64,000 bases of DNA from Saururus chinensis (GCA_035235625.1 CP141144.1:28703014-28767013); one strand, 5' to 3'. Counted from the first letter of the stretch, positions 22,735-34,597 are shown. The notes: generated from the sequence alone by a model not told the origin. Made by a program: numbers and translations.

Positions 22735-24214
22735 GGCTATTTCTTGTCAAAACACTACGAAATTGAAAATCAAAATAAAATTACAACTCTTGACACAGTG
22801 CACTAATTTTTAATTTGTACAAATGACTTGACAACACAATGACTTGACAACACAAAGACTTGACATAGACTAATTAGCATTCATCTTGAAAAGCCTTCTA
22901 TAAACTTGTACTTATCCTGCACATGTAAAATCAAAATGATTTGTATAGTATTGTCCAAGCAAGTATAAAGCTAAACACTTTGATTTTCATTGATCATTTC
23001 TCCCCTTTTTGACATAAGTAGACAAAAACTTAAGCAACAATTAACACAAAATATTCAATTAAGCACTATAAAGTCACATATATCACCATAAGACATGAAA
23101 ATTAATAAACCATAGCATAAAACATATCCATAATCACGTATCCATCACATAATCAGTTTCAAAATACATCCCATAGTTAAATGAAATATAAATTGAATTA
23201 AAACAATGTTTAAGAATAGAATACATGAAAAAGCGATAAAATAAAAAAAATTAATTAACTCCAACAACATCATTAACATTAGACTGCCCTCCTCACTTTT
23301 AGCTCGTGGGAATCTATCTAGGCATACATTTGGTATCAGTAAAACCCTAAAGAACAACATCCTAAAATACTTTGAACTCTGCATAGGTAACAAGTCTATT
23401 TGGTTGATCTTGTGGTGCATATGCATATAGCTCTTTTATGTCTCCATCTTGGCCTCAATGATGTGACATTATACGTTGAATGATAGCTGAATTTATAGGA
23501 TCCATTCCAACCATCATCAGCTCTCCACGTGGGATCCTAACATGAAATGAAATGAAAACCCTACATAATATATGGGTAGGGTAGCATCTTGTGTGTATGT
23601 CCATGTAGAATTGCCATCATATCACTGAATATGATCAATGAAAGATCAAGCTCAAGTTCTTGTTGTGCAAGGAGGTATATTATCCTGGCCATCATGCAAT
23701 CAACCTTCTCCTTCCTGGCACTCCAAATGTTGTATGGTGCTATGAAACTCAACAAGTGGAAATCAATAGTCATCAAGTATGAAAGCAATGAACCAAACTA
23801 CATTCGCACCTGATAGGTCAAACTCTCTATGCCCCTAGAGTAAGAACATACGAGTCATATGACTAGTTTATTGGCTAATTTCCTTATCAAAATTATGTCA
23901 ACAAACCATATGTATGTAATGAGTCTTAGAGTATGCTTTGAGGTTTTTCTATATAAGTCAAATTTGGAATTGATAAACTTAAAAAATAAGAGCAAGCATG
24001 TTCTTATTGATTAAGGTGAAAGACTGAAGAATGTGAGTAATTTTGAAGCTTATTCTAATCACATAGACATGTATAAATCACTTGGAGAAAGGTTAGGAAG
24101 TGATTGCATAGATTTCATAAAGGATTTATGTTAAAAAGGGCAAAATTATAAAAAACAAGTAGAACGATCGATCGCTACGAAATGTGGAGGAGAAAACGAT
24201 CGATCGCATGTTAC
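22735..24214 (-). pseudogene. Copia 3' internal region with a plant-transposon-domain-like fragment
   Basis: Mostly AT-rich non-coding sequence. On the minus strand about 23820-23430 has coding-like pieces: an open stretch at 23788-23561 with FHLLSFIAPYNIW, EKVDCMMARIIYLL and PYPYIM, and after a frame break GMDPINSAII and GDIKELYAYAPQDQ. The layout resembles the putative plant transposon protein domain often carried by plant retroelements. I am unsure. A second purine tract-like CTCCCCTTTTT is at about 23000. The region ends with a pair of ACGATCGATCGC motifs next to the Athila LTR. Confidence 0.4.
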
Positions 24215-25609
24215 TGATAAGTATGAAATATATCTATTTTATATGCTTTTTTTCATTATTTACTTGTATAGTATTAGGTTAATATAGGTTTAATTCTGAT
24301 TTTTTATGTTAAGATAGATATTAATTTTTTAGTTTAATTATTAATTAATTGAGGTGCTATAAGTAGTTAGGCATGTATTTGAATCAAGTCGAGATTTTAT
24401 TTATACATTATACGTTTAAAATATGATTTTTTATGTTTTGCAGGTAAGTTGCACTTATCAAGGTCCTTGGACGGTGTGTAAAATAATTGGAAATATTTTT
24501 GACACGCTTTAAAATGATTTGGACAACTTTTCAGAGTTACAAATTTATTTGAAATTAATATGGACGTGAACGAAATAGCTTAATAAACGGAGTAGAAAAC
24601 TGCACATGAATATGGACTGTCGAGTGAACAAAATTAGGTTATTGAACAGAAACTGGGCATTAAACTGAATAGAATTGTCGAGCTTACAGAGATTGTATAG
24701 CCATTCGAATGGGATAACATGCAGTTTCCTATTTTATGCTAGTTTTGAGTATTTTTCTTATTAGACTTCCTCCTGTGACTCTTATGCTTTTATAAAGCCA
24801 TATGGGGCTCAAAATTGATGAAATGTATCAAATTTTTTAAAGAGAAAAAGGGAGAAGAAGATGAAGAAGCAATCAAAGTTTTTAGTGGAGATTAAAGAGC
24901 CTTCTTCTACCAAGCAAGGCCAGGTTTTTCTTTTACTTAGGAATTGATGAAGCTATAGATAAGTTTTAGTTTCTTTTTCTTTTTAATGTAGATCTTAGTT
25001 GTGATTAATGACAATTGTATAACAAGGATTTCTTTTTTAGTGGAAGAGCATTTCATGTTTATTCATATCTATGTTGATTTATTATCTTATAGATGATATA
25101 TTAATGTGGCTTTGATACTTACATCGATTCTAATTTATGTGATTAGATGAGATGGTCATGCAATAGTTTTAATGTTCATATGATTAATAAATTAGATAGC
25201 TATACTAAGATTAGACGAGTCATGCCTATAGTTTAGTTTAGTGTAGATAATCCGTGCTATTGTCGAAGATAGTTCATGCCATGGATTTAATTAATGATTC
25301 TTTCTAAAGTAATTTTAGCTTGTAGTTGATAATACTTGTTAATATTCACACTAGATGTATATCTGAGACTAAAGAATTGTTATGGTTCTATAGTAGATTC
25401 GATTTCCTAAGTAATATTTATTATATTGATCTCTTCCTTTTAGTTTAGTTTGATTGCTTTCTTTGTTAAATTTAAGTTTAAGTTCTTTGAATTTTCAATC
25501 AACGAATTCTCTCTTAGATTTAGTAATTCATCCATCTCTGAGGTTTAACAACCCTTAAATACTTATCTTAGTGCAATTACCTTATACACTTGCAAAGGGT
25601 ACACGATCA
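24215..25609 (+). repeat. 5' LTR of the Athila-like element
   Basis: Starts TGATAAGTATGAAATAT. It is collinear with 37908-39303 throughout, for example AGGCATGTATTTGAATCAAG, AGGTCCTTGGAC, AATATGGACGTGAAC, AGCCATATGGGG, AGGGAGAAGAAGATG and TTAGTAATTCATCC-like sequence. A TATA-like TTTTATAAAGCC lies at about 24790. The two LTRs differ substantially, indicating an old insertion. Confidence 0.88.
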
Positions 25610-25615
25610 TGTTTT

Positions 25616-25632
25616 TAGTGCCATTGTCGGGG
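25616..25632 (+). other. Primer-binding site of the Athila-like element
   Basis: TAGTGCCATTGTCGGGG corresponds to the Athila/Tat PBS TGGCGCCGTTGCCGGGG with G-to-A and C-to-T changes, mainly at CpG positions. Confidence 0.7.
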
Positions 25633-25998
25633 GTGGTGTCAGATTGTTACTAAATTTATAGTTAGGATAGTTCTAGTTAGTTTTAGTTGCAGTGTACTTT
25701 AATTTTTAGATTAATTCTTAGTTACTCTATTTTTTTATCTTGTAGGTTGAGTTGAAGACAATGCTCTCTACTCTTGTGGCTGCTAAGCAACACTAGCAAG
25801 CATAGTTCTTCTCTTCAGTTACCAAGATCCTCTTCTCGCTCTATTTTTAGCCTCTTAGTTAATGTTTGCTTACTCTTTCCTTTTTCACACTTTACATTAT
25901 GTGGTGTGTTTGTGGTGTATGCGTGGTCATTGCTCCTTACTCCCCCTTATTAGCACCACTTGACCATGAGCCCGAGTGAATACCTTGGCGAGCTAAGC
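25633..25998 (+). other. Leader and first codons of Athila-like gag
   Basis: Untranslated leader with an acceptor-like TTTTTATCTTGTAG near 25745. ATG at 25966 opens MSPSEYLGELS and is cut at 25998 by solo LTR A. The open frame that runs on to 26169 is an artificial fusion with LTR sequence. Confidence 0.55.
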
Positions 25999-26428
25999 TG
26001 TCACGCCCCGGCAATGCCCGACCCGAGCCGAACCCGGTCCAAGGGCCGGTCAAGCGTGTGGGGGCGACGAAGGGAAATTGAGAAACGATTTAGCGGAAGA
26101 CTTAACCCTAACCACGAGCGATTAATAGAATTATGGAGTACACACAATCCTTTGAGCAAGAGTAAATAAGAAGGAAAGAAAGAGAGTTACTTATCATAAG
26201 TAAACCACTAATCTCAAACCCACATACTTAGTCAAATATAGCCCACACTGGCTCAAAATAAGACTTAAGCAACACAACTGTAAAATGTGACATAAATCCA
26301 AAACAAAGAACCCTACACAAAGGTTCTAAACATAAAGCATGAAATTAAGGGAAATAAGTCACACAAAGATCTCCATGATCACATCCAAGTCATCTCTGAC
26401 CTTTCCTCAAAGAGGAGATCCTGTTCGT

Positions 26429-26493
26429 CTGCGTGTCGCACCACGCAGCCTCAAAACAAAACACAAGAAAGAGGGGTGAGTTTAACAAACTCA
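26429..26493. promoter_or_regulatory. Two conserved hairpins in LTR A
   Basis: Hairpin 1, 26429-26448: 7-bp stem CTGCGTG/CACGCAG with a 6-nt loop. Hairpin 2, 26477-26493: 7-bp stem TGAGTTT/AAACTCA with loop AAC. Both recur in LTR B at 62864-62883 and 62820-62836. Role unknown; they lie in the predicted transcribed part of the LTR. Confidence 0.65.
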
Positions 26494-26622
26494 GCAATGA
26501 TTTTTAATATCACTATCAACATCGAAAACACGATAGCATAGCAACATAATCATTCAGATCAAAGATTGGCAAGGTGTATCATTTTCTGATCACACATAGA
26601 CATCACCTAAAACTGCATCATA

Positions 26623-27000
26623 GTGCATAATCCACATAATGTCATTCTCATCATAACACCCTGCATGAAATGTATCTCTAACATACTTATTCCATCATGC
26701 ATCATATCGAAATCAACCTGCATGAATGTATCTCTAACATACATATTCCCACATGCATCATATCATAACAACTTGCATAAATGTATCTCTAACATACATA
26801 CTCCATCATGCATCACATCATAATCAACCTGCATGAATGTATCTCTAACATACATATTCCATCATGCATCACATCATAATCAACCTGCATGAATGTATCT
26901 CTAACATACATATTTCATCATGCATCACATCATAATCAACCTGCATGAATGTATCTCTAACATACATATTCCATCATGCATCACATCATAATTAACCTCC
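26623..27000. repeat. 56-bp minisatellite in LTR A
   Basis: About six to seven head-to-tail units containing CCTGCATGAATGTATCTCTA and ACATACATATTCCATCATGC. Unit starts at 26717, 26772, 26828, 26884 and 26940 give a 55-56-bp period. LTR B has the inverted counterpart at 62340-62690. Confidence 0.9.
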
Positions 27001-28175
27001 ATCAAGGAGTAATCACAATTTAGTGTCACACCGTCGGGAACATAGATAAGGCCACGAAGGCGTGTCATGGTCCAAAATTCTACACAAGAATTCAAGAAAG
27101 ATTGGGGTTGTCAATCCCTAAAGCTACTCGCCCTGGACGATCCTGGCCAAGGATGTCCCATTCTCACACAGAGAATCTAGAGCAGGGGTGTTCACCCAGG
27201 GAAACCCTAGAACACGTGGTAGCGGGTGCACACGGCATACCACATTGGATTCTCAAGGTCCAGATGACACTCATAATAACAATCTCACATCCACAAGACA
27301 AGTACACAACTTGTCCCCACATAATTCCATTTCTCTAGACTCAACCCGGGGAGTGCACTCGTTCCACACAGGAACTCAAATCAAAACATGTCCTTTCGGA
27401 CCAATCAACTTACGATTAATCCACAACCGATCAATCCGGCACACAATTTCACCACATTGCATCCAAACGGTCAAATTTGATTAACCTCGATGAAGCCTCA
27501 ATTGGAAATCCATTTTTATGATGCATGCAGCATGGTACATACGTGGGCAAGGCATACATGAATCCTAATCCATGATAAGTGCTCTCATCAGCCCCTAATA
27601 CATCATTCATAATCATAATATCAAGCTTCAACATCATCATCAAACCCCACATGTGTGTGTACCTAGTAGAAGCATTTCACACAATGCATGTCAAGAAATT
27701 AAACTCACTACCACACTACACATGTGAATTTCTATCTAAACATGAATTCCAGCGGAAATCATAGGAGAAGAATCGTTGAAATCGTATCTCAATTCAAAAC
27801 TCAACCACAAAGGCTAAACACTTATAAGATCATTCATTTCATCCTTGAGCCATAGCATTCACCAACATCCACACATCAACTAACCACATTCTTTCATGAC
27901 AAATCAGTCCAATAATAGGTTGTAATTCTACTGAAAATATGCTTAACCATAGGGAATCAACCATTCATAATTTCAAGATGACAATTCCAACATCATGCCA
28001 CAAAACATAAGTCATTCCACAAATCTTTAATCATATATCCCAACTTCACAACCTCAATAGCATGCCTTTCTAGTAGCATAATATAGCTCAAAACACTCCA
28101 CATTCATATAAAATTGGCAAGTTAAAGTGGAACCATCGAAATAAACATCATGCATTAGAAGACAATTCTGTTGTG

Positions 28176-28330
28176 TAGCCGTTCGAACGCCCTTCAGGCC
28201 GTTTGATCGGCTAGACGGGAAAATTTGAAATTCACAGTTTGGCCGTTCGAACTCCTAGCAGGCCGTTCGATCGGCTGAACTAGAAAACTGTCATTCCGAC
28301 AGTGTTGCCGTTCGAACGCCAACAAGGCAA
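28176..28330. repeat. Cluster of TTCGAA / GATCGG palindromic motifs in LTR A
   Basis: Several CCGTTCGAACG- and CCGTTCGATCGG-like motifs, spaced by roughly 20-60 bp, lie in the middle of the LTR. The matching cluster in LTR B is at 60945-61115. Confidence 0.7.
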
Positions 28331-29426
28331 AACTGAACTATCTTCTTCCTTTCGCAATTTCAAACCAAAACACCATTGATAACACTTCAAATCAACATCT
28401 AACACGCTAATTATCATCAAAAGTCCTTCATGACTTCTAGAATGTTAAACCATATCATAATAATACAAAACCCTAAGAAATCAGGATTAAATATTTCTAT
28501 TTTCTAATCATGCCATTAACACACCAAATCAAGTAACTCCATTCGAAATAAGCCAAAAATCAAGAGTTTTACCATGGATAAACTAAAAATTTGAAGGTCT
28601 ATTACCTTATCACTTTATTAAGCTCGGATTTGAGGGTCACCCTTCTTGAAAACCTTACAAACACATTGAGTTTGAATTAAACTCTATTAAAAATTGATTT
28701 TACGAAGAAATCCCTAATTAAAACTTAGATCTAGGGCTTGTTGAACATAAAAATCAAAATTTGAAATCTAGGGTTTGTAGTAAAATACAAATCAATAGTT
28801 TTTGATGTCCAAAAACGAATTGAAACAAAGGGGAAATGGTAGATTTAGAAGAGATTAAGAAGAAAGCTATGGTTTAGTGCTTAATTAGAGTATTCTTACC
28901 TTAAACACCTTCTAATTCGGGCCTAATTAGGGATTAGGCCTGACCTCTCCTCCTCAGCCTATTCCCAAAATAGAAATGGCTCAGGTTTGGCCTTTTATAG
29001 TAAGGGTTGGGGTGTGTATGGGTAAGCTATGGGGTGTAAATAGGAAAAGTAGGCTAAAAATGGGTATTTTACAAATTTGAGCACTAATTAAGTCTAAGAA
29101 AATTCTAAAAATTTTTGTATGACCTTAAGTAGATATCTGGGTTCATTTGACCCAAAAACCAAAATTTTAACGGTGGGGCCCACAGGGGTCCTGCCAAAAC
29201 CCTAATTTTCGGAAAAATAGTAAAAATTCAAAAAAATCCCAAATATTCACATTTGTTTTAAAATCACTTAAAACCACTAATCTTAAAGTTGATTTTGGTT
29301 AAAACCATGATAAACACTATTTATTCACGAAATCACCGAATAAATTAGAAAACGCGTTAATCTCATGATAACCAATAATTAAATAAAACCAAAAACTGGT
29401 TTAGAGATGAGGGTCCTTACATAAGC

Positions 29427-29708
29427 TGCCCTCGACCTTCATCTCTACCCACTCTCCCACCAATTCTACTACTTCTACCACATCTACCAATACTTCTCCC
29501 ACTACTCCTACCATCACCATGGCTTAACATCCACTAGTAGATGCACCTCTCAAAGCCTTAAGGGGGTATTGCACTCCCAATGAGTATACCTCTCTTTCAT
29601 ACATTAGGTTGCTAGCAGTTGCCACTCAAAATTACAAAATTGAGCACAATGTCATTCAAATGCTTCCATATTTATATGAGCTTGATAATGAAAACACATA
29701 TAGGCACC
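29427..29708 (+). pseudogene. Athila-like gag, first internal segment
   Basis: Resumes after LTR A. It has a Ser/Thr/Pro-rich stretch, then ALRGYCTPNEYTSL-like and NYKIEHNVIQMLPYLYEL, typical of the start of Athila/Tat gag. It is cut at 29708 (TYRHL region) by the second Tat solo LTR. Confidence 0.7.
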
Positions 29709-31164
29709 TGATGCACTAAAATAATGTTCAATTAAATATTTTAAAATCTTGAATTGCAATCTTATTTTGTATTAATTCATTACTTATTTGGGCTATTTAT
29801 ATTTTTAATATGTGAGTTGGACCTCCGTTGTATTTATATGTCTAAACGGGCTTCAATATGATCTAAGTTAAAGTGGAAGTGAAGTCCAACTACCTAAAGT
29901 TATTCAAGGGTCAAGAATTAGCTCTTAAAGGTCTAAACATGCACAGAATGCTCGAACACAACCTTGTGAACACATTGGATTTCACATTTTCATCAAGAGA
30001 ACCGAATTAGGGAAGATTTTGATTTGGAAAGATTGACACAACCTTAATATTCTAGTCATATATTTCTATTAAAAAATAGGATTTATATAATTCTAGTGGA
30101 ATTAGAAAGAAGACTTTTGTGGCTACAATACTTATTTCAGGACAAAATTCATAATTTCGAAGATATAGGGGTCAAATTTGACATGTAAAGGGACAACTAG
30201 TCAATTAATACAAGGCCAACACATGGTGGATATTTTCAATGGTTGTGATTGATACAAGTAAGGAAAGATAATGAGGCTGATTGGATAACTAAAGGAAGAC
30301 TAAAGGATATTTATTTGATAAATAAGTTATTTATTAATTTGATTGAATTAAATCTAATCATTTCTAAAGAAGCGACCAATCAAGCAATCAATTAAGAAGC
30401 AATTAAGGGATATGGTTAGACCTTACCCTTTGAAGCAATCCCTTATATTCCTATAAAAAGAGTGGTGAACATGGGATAGACATCATCTCTTCCTCTTTGG
30501 AGCTCTCTTCTATTTCTCTCTTATTTTGTAGTTTCGATTTTTAAATTTTATTGTAATGGCTTGCTAAGCCCTCTAGCTAAGGTTAGAGGTGACTTGTAAC
30601 AATCTAATGGAGCTGTATTTATGTTTTATCAATGATTTCAATTAAGTATTGGTTATTTGAAGTTATTTTTATGTAATATTATTTTTCTTCTTGTTTCTTT
30701 ATGATTTTAATACATAAGATGCTTGAAGGCTCTCTTTCTTTATCTTTTGTGGTTTTGATACATAGAACTCTTGAAGAAACAATTGTTTTTATCCTTCATC
30801 TATCCAAAGTATTCACTTTCTTTGTTTTAGCTTTTAATATTCATATCTTCCAGTTAGATAGAATCTTCATTCGATTCTAACTGAGATACGATGGCACATG
30901 AAGAACGTCACTAGATGCTACAATGACCCTCAATGCCTTAGTGTTTTATCTTATTAATTTTTTAACTCTTTATCGCTTCAATACTCTTCTACTCTTTCCT
31001 ACTTAATCTTTCTTTACTCCTCTTATTTTGTAAGCATTGTGATAGTCATACACAGGAAATAATTGTGGATTTGACCTTGTAAGACTATATCCACTTGTGA
31101 ACTTGCAAGTAATATTACCCTAACCTTTGGCTCAATTTAATGAATTAATAGTTTAGGTGTATCA
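29709..31164 (+). mobile_element. Solo LTR of a Tat/Athila-type element (copy 2)
   Basis: Starts TGATGCACTAAAATAATG and ends GGTGTATCA. The flanks GCACC (29704-29708) and GTACC (31165-31169) are a 5-bp target duplication with one C/T change. Homologous to 15022-16458 and 42506-44042. TATA-like CTATAAAAAG at about 30451. It sits inside Athila gag. Confidence 0.87.
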
Positions 31165-32061
31165 GTACCTAGATGACTTCTTGGAACTATGCAAAACTTT
31201 CAAGCTCTCTAATTTATCTGATAAGGCTGTCATACTTAGGCTTTTCTCTTTCACATTGAAATATAAGGCTAAAGAATGGATCCACTCATTAGAACTAGAC
31301 ACCATTACAACATGGGAATAAAATGCAACAAGAGTTCCTCAAAAAATACTTCCCCATAGGCAAGACCAACTAAATGAGAAAATCCATAACCACTTTTGCC
31401 CAACTTCCTACCGAACAGTTCCATGAGAGTTGAGACTAACTTAAGGACTTTCTTAGGAGGTGTCCCTATCATGTTGTCCCTAAGTGGCATTTAGTGCAAT
31501 GCTTCTATAATGGTCTTACCGAACAAAACTGTCACCTTGTCGATGTGACTTGTGGGGGTAACTTTTATTAAAAAATGAAAATGAGTCATGAAAAATTTTT
31601 TAGGACTTCAATGAAAAGTCTCTTCAACATGCTACGTTAATAGAAATGAGGGTGGACCATCCACCTTGAACAATGCCCACTCTAGGGGTGGCTTGTATGA
31701 AGTCAAAAACCCATTAGACCTCACCTCCAAAGTTAATACCTTGGGTAGGAAACTAGTTCTGCTTATGACTTCAACCCACCCCCCACTTATTACGCATGCA
31801 CTATATGTCTAGCCCAGCCCATACTATCATGGAGTGCCCCTCTACCTCTCAATTTTCAAAGCTTGTCTAAGATCATTTAAATGCCACCCAATCCTTCCTT
31901 AGGGCTAAGAACATTCTAATTTCAAACACATATAACTTTGGGTGGAGGAATCACCCTAACTTTTCTTGACAAAACCCTAACAAAGGGGCAAATGGTAACA
32001 AACCCCTTAGCCACCCTTTCAAGTGCCACTAGCCCCTGTTACCCTGCAACATCCCTAATCA
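31165..32061 (+). pseudogene. Athila-like gag, middle segment
   Basis: Clear gag capsid sequence: YLDDFLELCKTF, VILRLFSFTLKYKAKEWIHS, ITTWE, QEFLKKYFP, FLRRCPYHVVPKW, CFYNGL. After many stops comes the C-terminal signature NTYNFGWRNHPNFS. It is cut at about 32061 by LTR C and resumes at 34936. Confidence 0.8.
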
Positions 32062-32265
32062 TAGGTAAAAAATTTTTATCTTCCTGCTTTTTTATGTATT
32101 TTTTTATTTATTGGTTAATTTGAAATCATTTTACTGCAATACTTGAATGGCCACTTAGAGGTTTAGGGGTCCAGCCTTTAGGCAGGGTTCGACCTTCTAG
32201 TTTTGAATTTTGAGAGGAGTCCAAGAGGAGAAGAATTAAGCTAGAAGAAGTGTATTTGTAGCAAA

Positions 32266-32450
32266 TCCTATGATGTAGGGGGTGGCCCTATATCATAGGG
32301 GAGCATTTGGCAAGGAATTTTGGAGTGGTACACCATTTCTAAATGGATTGGAACAACTCCTATAATGTAGGGGTGGCCCTATGTTAAGGGGGAGTGTTTG
32401 GCAAGATATTTTGTGATGGCACACCATTCCAAATTGAGACCAACCATGAT
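32266..32450. repeat. Two-copy repeat, about 92 bp, in LTR C
   Basis: TCCTATGATGTAGGGG at about 32267 and TCCTATAATGTAGGGG at about 32359 each lead into GTGGCCCTAT, GTTTGGCAAG-like and GCACACCATT-like sequence. Confidence 0.75.
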
Positions 32451-32789
32451 TGGATGCCTCTACAAATTAGGAGGGTAGTTTTATATGATTTAAAGGGCGG
32501 AGGCATTAGGGTCTTCTTGGTTCAACCTCCTCTTTCTCCCCTTTCTTTTCTTTTCTATTTCTCTTTCCAAGAAGCACCTCGACCAACACCTTTTTGAGGG
32601 GACAATCAGCCCCTTCAGGCTTCGTTTAGGATTGAAAGCATAGGAGCAAGGATTTCAAGCTTTGGAGATGGGCTGATTGGGGTAGGTGCATTTTTTTACA
32701 CTCTTAATCAACATGGTTTGATGATGAATTCTGCCCTAAGTTGACCCCTAAAGTGCCAATTTTTGGTCTCTTATTTTAAATGGAATTAG

Positions 32790-33560
32790 TCATGTATGAA
32801 TGCTGATTTTCATCTTAAGGAATTCCCCTAATTTGCACATATATGTTGCTGATTTCGACATTAAGGAATTGCCTTAATTTGTAAAAATGTGTTGCTGATT
32901 TTGATCTTAAGGTTTTGCCCTGATTTCTTACCTCATTGATGCTGATTTTAATCATGGATAATTGCCCCAATTTCCACCCACACCTTGCTGATTTTGACAG
33001 AGTGTGTTTTCCTAATTCACACACACCCCTTGCTAAAAATTAATCATGTGTTGCCCTAATTCGTACTTATTCCATGCTGAATTTGATCCTATGTATTTGG
33101 CTTAAGTTGTGCACATATGAATCTGATTTCAAGTCTCTCTATCTTCCTTTATTTGTTCATATATGAATCTGAATTCAATCCCCTCTAATTGCCTGTTTTG
33201 TATATAAAATTTTTGCCGATCTCAACTCAGGTTTTAGGCCTAATTAGTACCCTGTTTTGTTGAAATCAAACTCATGTTTTGGGTGTGATTAGTGCCCTGT
33301 TTTGCTAAATTAAACCTCAGGCTTTTAGATCCAAATTGTGCCCTGATTTGCTGAACTTAATCACAGGTTTGTAGATCTAATTTGTGCCCTGATTTGCTGA
33401 ACTTAATCTCAGGTTTTTAGATCTAAATTGTGCCCTGATTTGCTGAACTTAATCTCAGGTTTTTAGATCTAATTTGTGCCCTGATTTATTGAACTTAATC
33501 TCAGGTTTTTAGGTCTAATATGTGCCCGGTTTTGTTGAATTCAATCTCATGTTTTTGGGT
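32790..33560. repeat. Minisatellite block in LTR C (about 55-bp and 46-bp units)
   Basis: Left part (32790-33060): repeated TTGCTGATTTTGA ... AATTGCCCTAATTTG at roughly 55-bp spacing. Right part (33220-33560): 46-bp units with TTTTTAGATCTAATTTGTGC and CCCTGATTTGCTGAACTTAA, at exact 46-bp steps (33351, 33397, 33443, 33489). Confidence 0.85.
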
Positions 33561-34497
33561 CGAGTTAATACCATGCTTTTGCTGAATTTATTTATCCCTT
33601 TTTCAGTTTTCACTTGACTCTTAACTTTCTGGATTTAGATATAATGTTTCAGCCATAATTAGATGTATGTCTTGTTGTTTGATTTAATCATATCAGCCTT
33701 GTAAAAGTTATGATCATGGGCAATGGGATGGTTTGTGTCAAACCCATTCGATGTCAATTTCATGTTGTTAGTTGCTGAGTATTTCAATTTGGATTGTGGT
33801 GTTCGGTTTCTGATTACAATACATATCTCTGCCCCAACTCGAGGCATGACCTTGATTTAATTGATCTTTTCATTTCAGCATATGTCTAATAGTTGTCAGG
33901 CTGAGTTGATTCTCATGTCTCAGCCTTAACGTAGTATGTTATGATGTCAATTTTGTCAACTGGGTTCATCCATGATATGTTGTGATTAGTTTCAATCCTT
34001 TTTGCCTCATGTGGCTATATCATATCATATGCTAAGTCAGAGTTAAGTAAACTCACCATAATAGCCATGGAGGAAATTTAGGCCCGTGTGGCCTCGACAC
34101 CTTGGGGACTTTGGTTCCCAACTCTTTGAGCATTTGCGTGCACCCAGGTTTTTGAGCATCGGAAGGTTCATCTACCTCTGGCCAGTCTGTCCATGAGCAC
34201 AACTAGTACCTACATCTCTAGGCCCATGTTTGATCCAAGTGGATCTTTAGAGATGCTAGGATTACTACTAGCTTACAGTTACTCCTTTGAGTGGGAGTCG
34301 GTATTTTCATGTAACGATTAGTGCATTGTTTCCTTAATGGCGTCCATTATTTTGTGCATTGTGTTGGTCTTCATTGGTTAAAGGTCAGCCCATGTTTCTG
34401 AGTTATGTTATATTCAGTGCTTTGTATATTACTTTACATGTGTTACTGCGTATTGATGTTTTGCATGTCTATTGCCTATGGATTCTTGTTGTTGATT

Positions 34498-34532
34498 AAT
34501 ATATATGTGTGTGTGTGTGTGCGCGTGCACAT
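34498..34532. repeat. (TA)n(TG)n microsatellite in LTR C
   Basis: ATATATATG followed by TG and CG dinucleotides. Confidence 0.85.
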
Positions 34533-34575
34533 CATCTTAACCTTTTGACTTTGAGTGGTTTTTCATGCCATCTAC

Positions 34576-34597
34576 TGAGTATTTGCAAAAATACTCA
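34576..34597. promoter_or_regulatory. Perfect hairpin in LTR C
   Basis: 9-bp stem TGAGTATTT / AAATACTCA with a GCAA loop. It is the counterpart of the 7-bp stem TGAGTTT / AAACTCA in LTRs A and B. Confidence 0.7.

Larger units (their letters stand above)
25999..29421 (-). mobile_element. Solo LTR A of a Tekay-type chromovirus, 3.4 kb
   Basis: On the plus strand it reads TGTCACGCCCCGG...GGGTCCTTACA and is flanked by a perfect 5-bp duplication TAAGC (25994-25998, 29422-29426). Sense is minus: the TATA box CTATAAAAGG lies at about 28991-29000 and the long R/U5 runs toward 25999. It contains a 56-bp minisatellite, two hairpins and a cluster of TTCGAA/GATCGG motifs. Element B (59846-63313) is the same family in the other orientation. 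No coding sequence. Confidence 0.92.

Noticed and set aside
25960..26169. 69-codon ORF starting in Athila gag
   Set aside because: It is a fusion of gag codons with LTR A sequence created by the insertion at 25999, not a gene.
26623..27000. Regular 56-bp repeats that might suggest a CRISPR-like array
   Set aside because: The whole unit is repeated without unique spacers, inside a plant LTR with a paralogue at 62340. It is a minisatellite.
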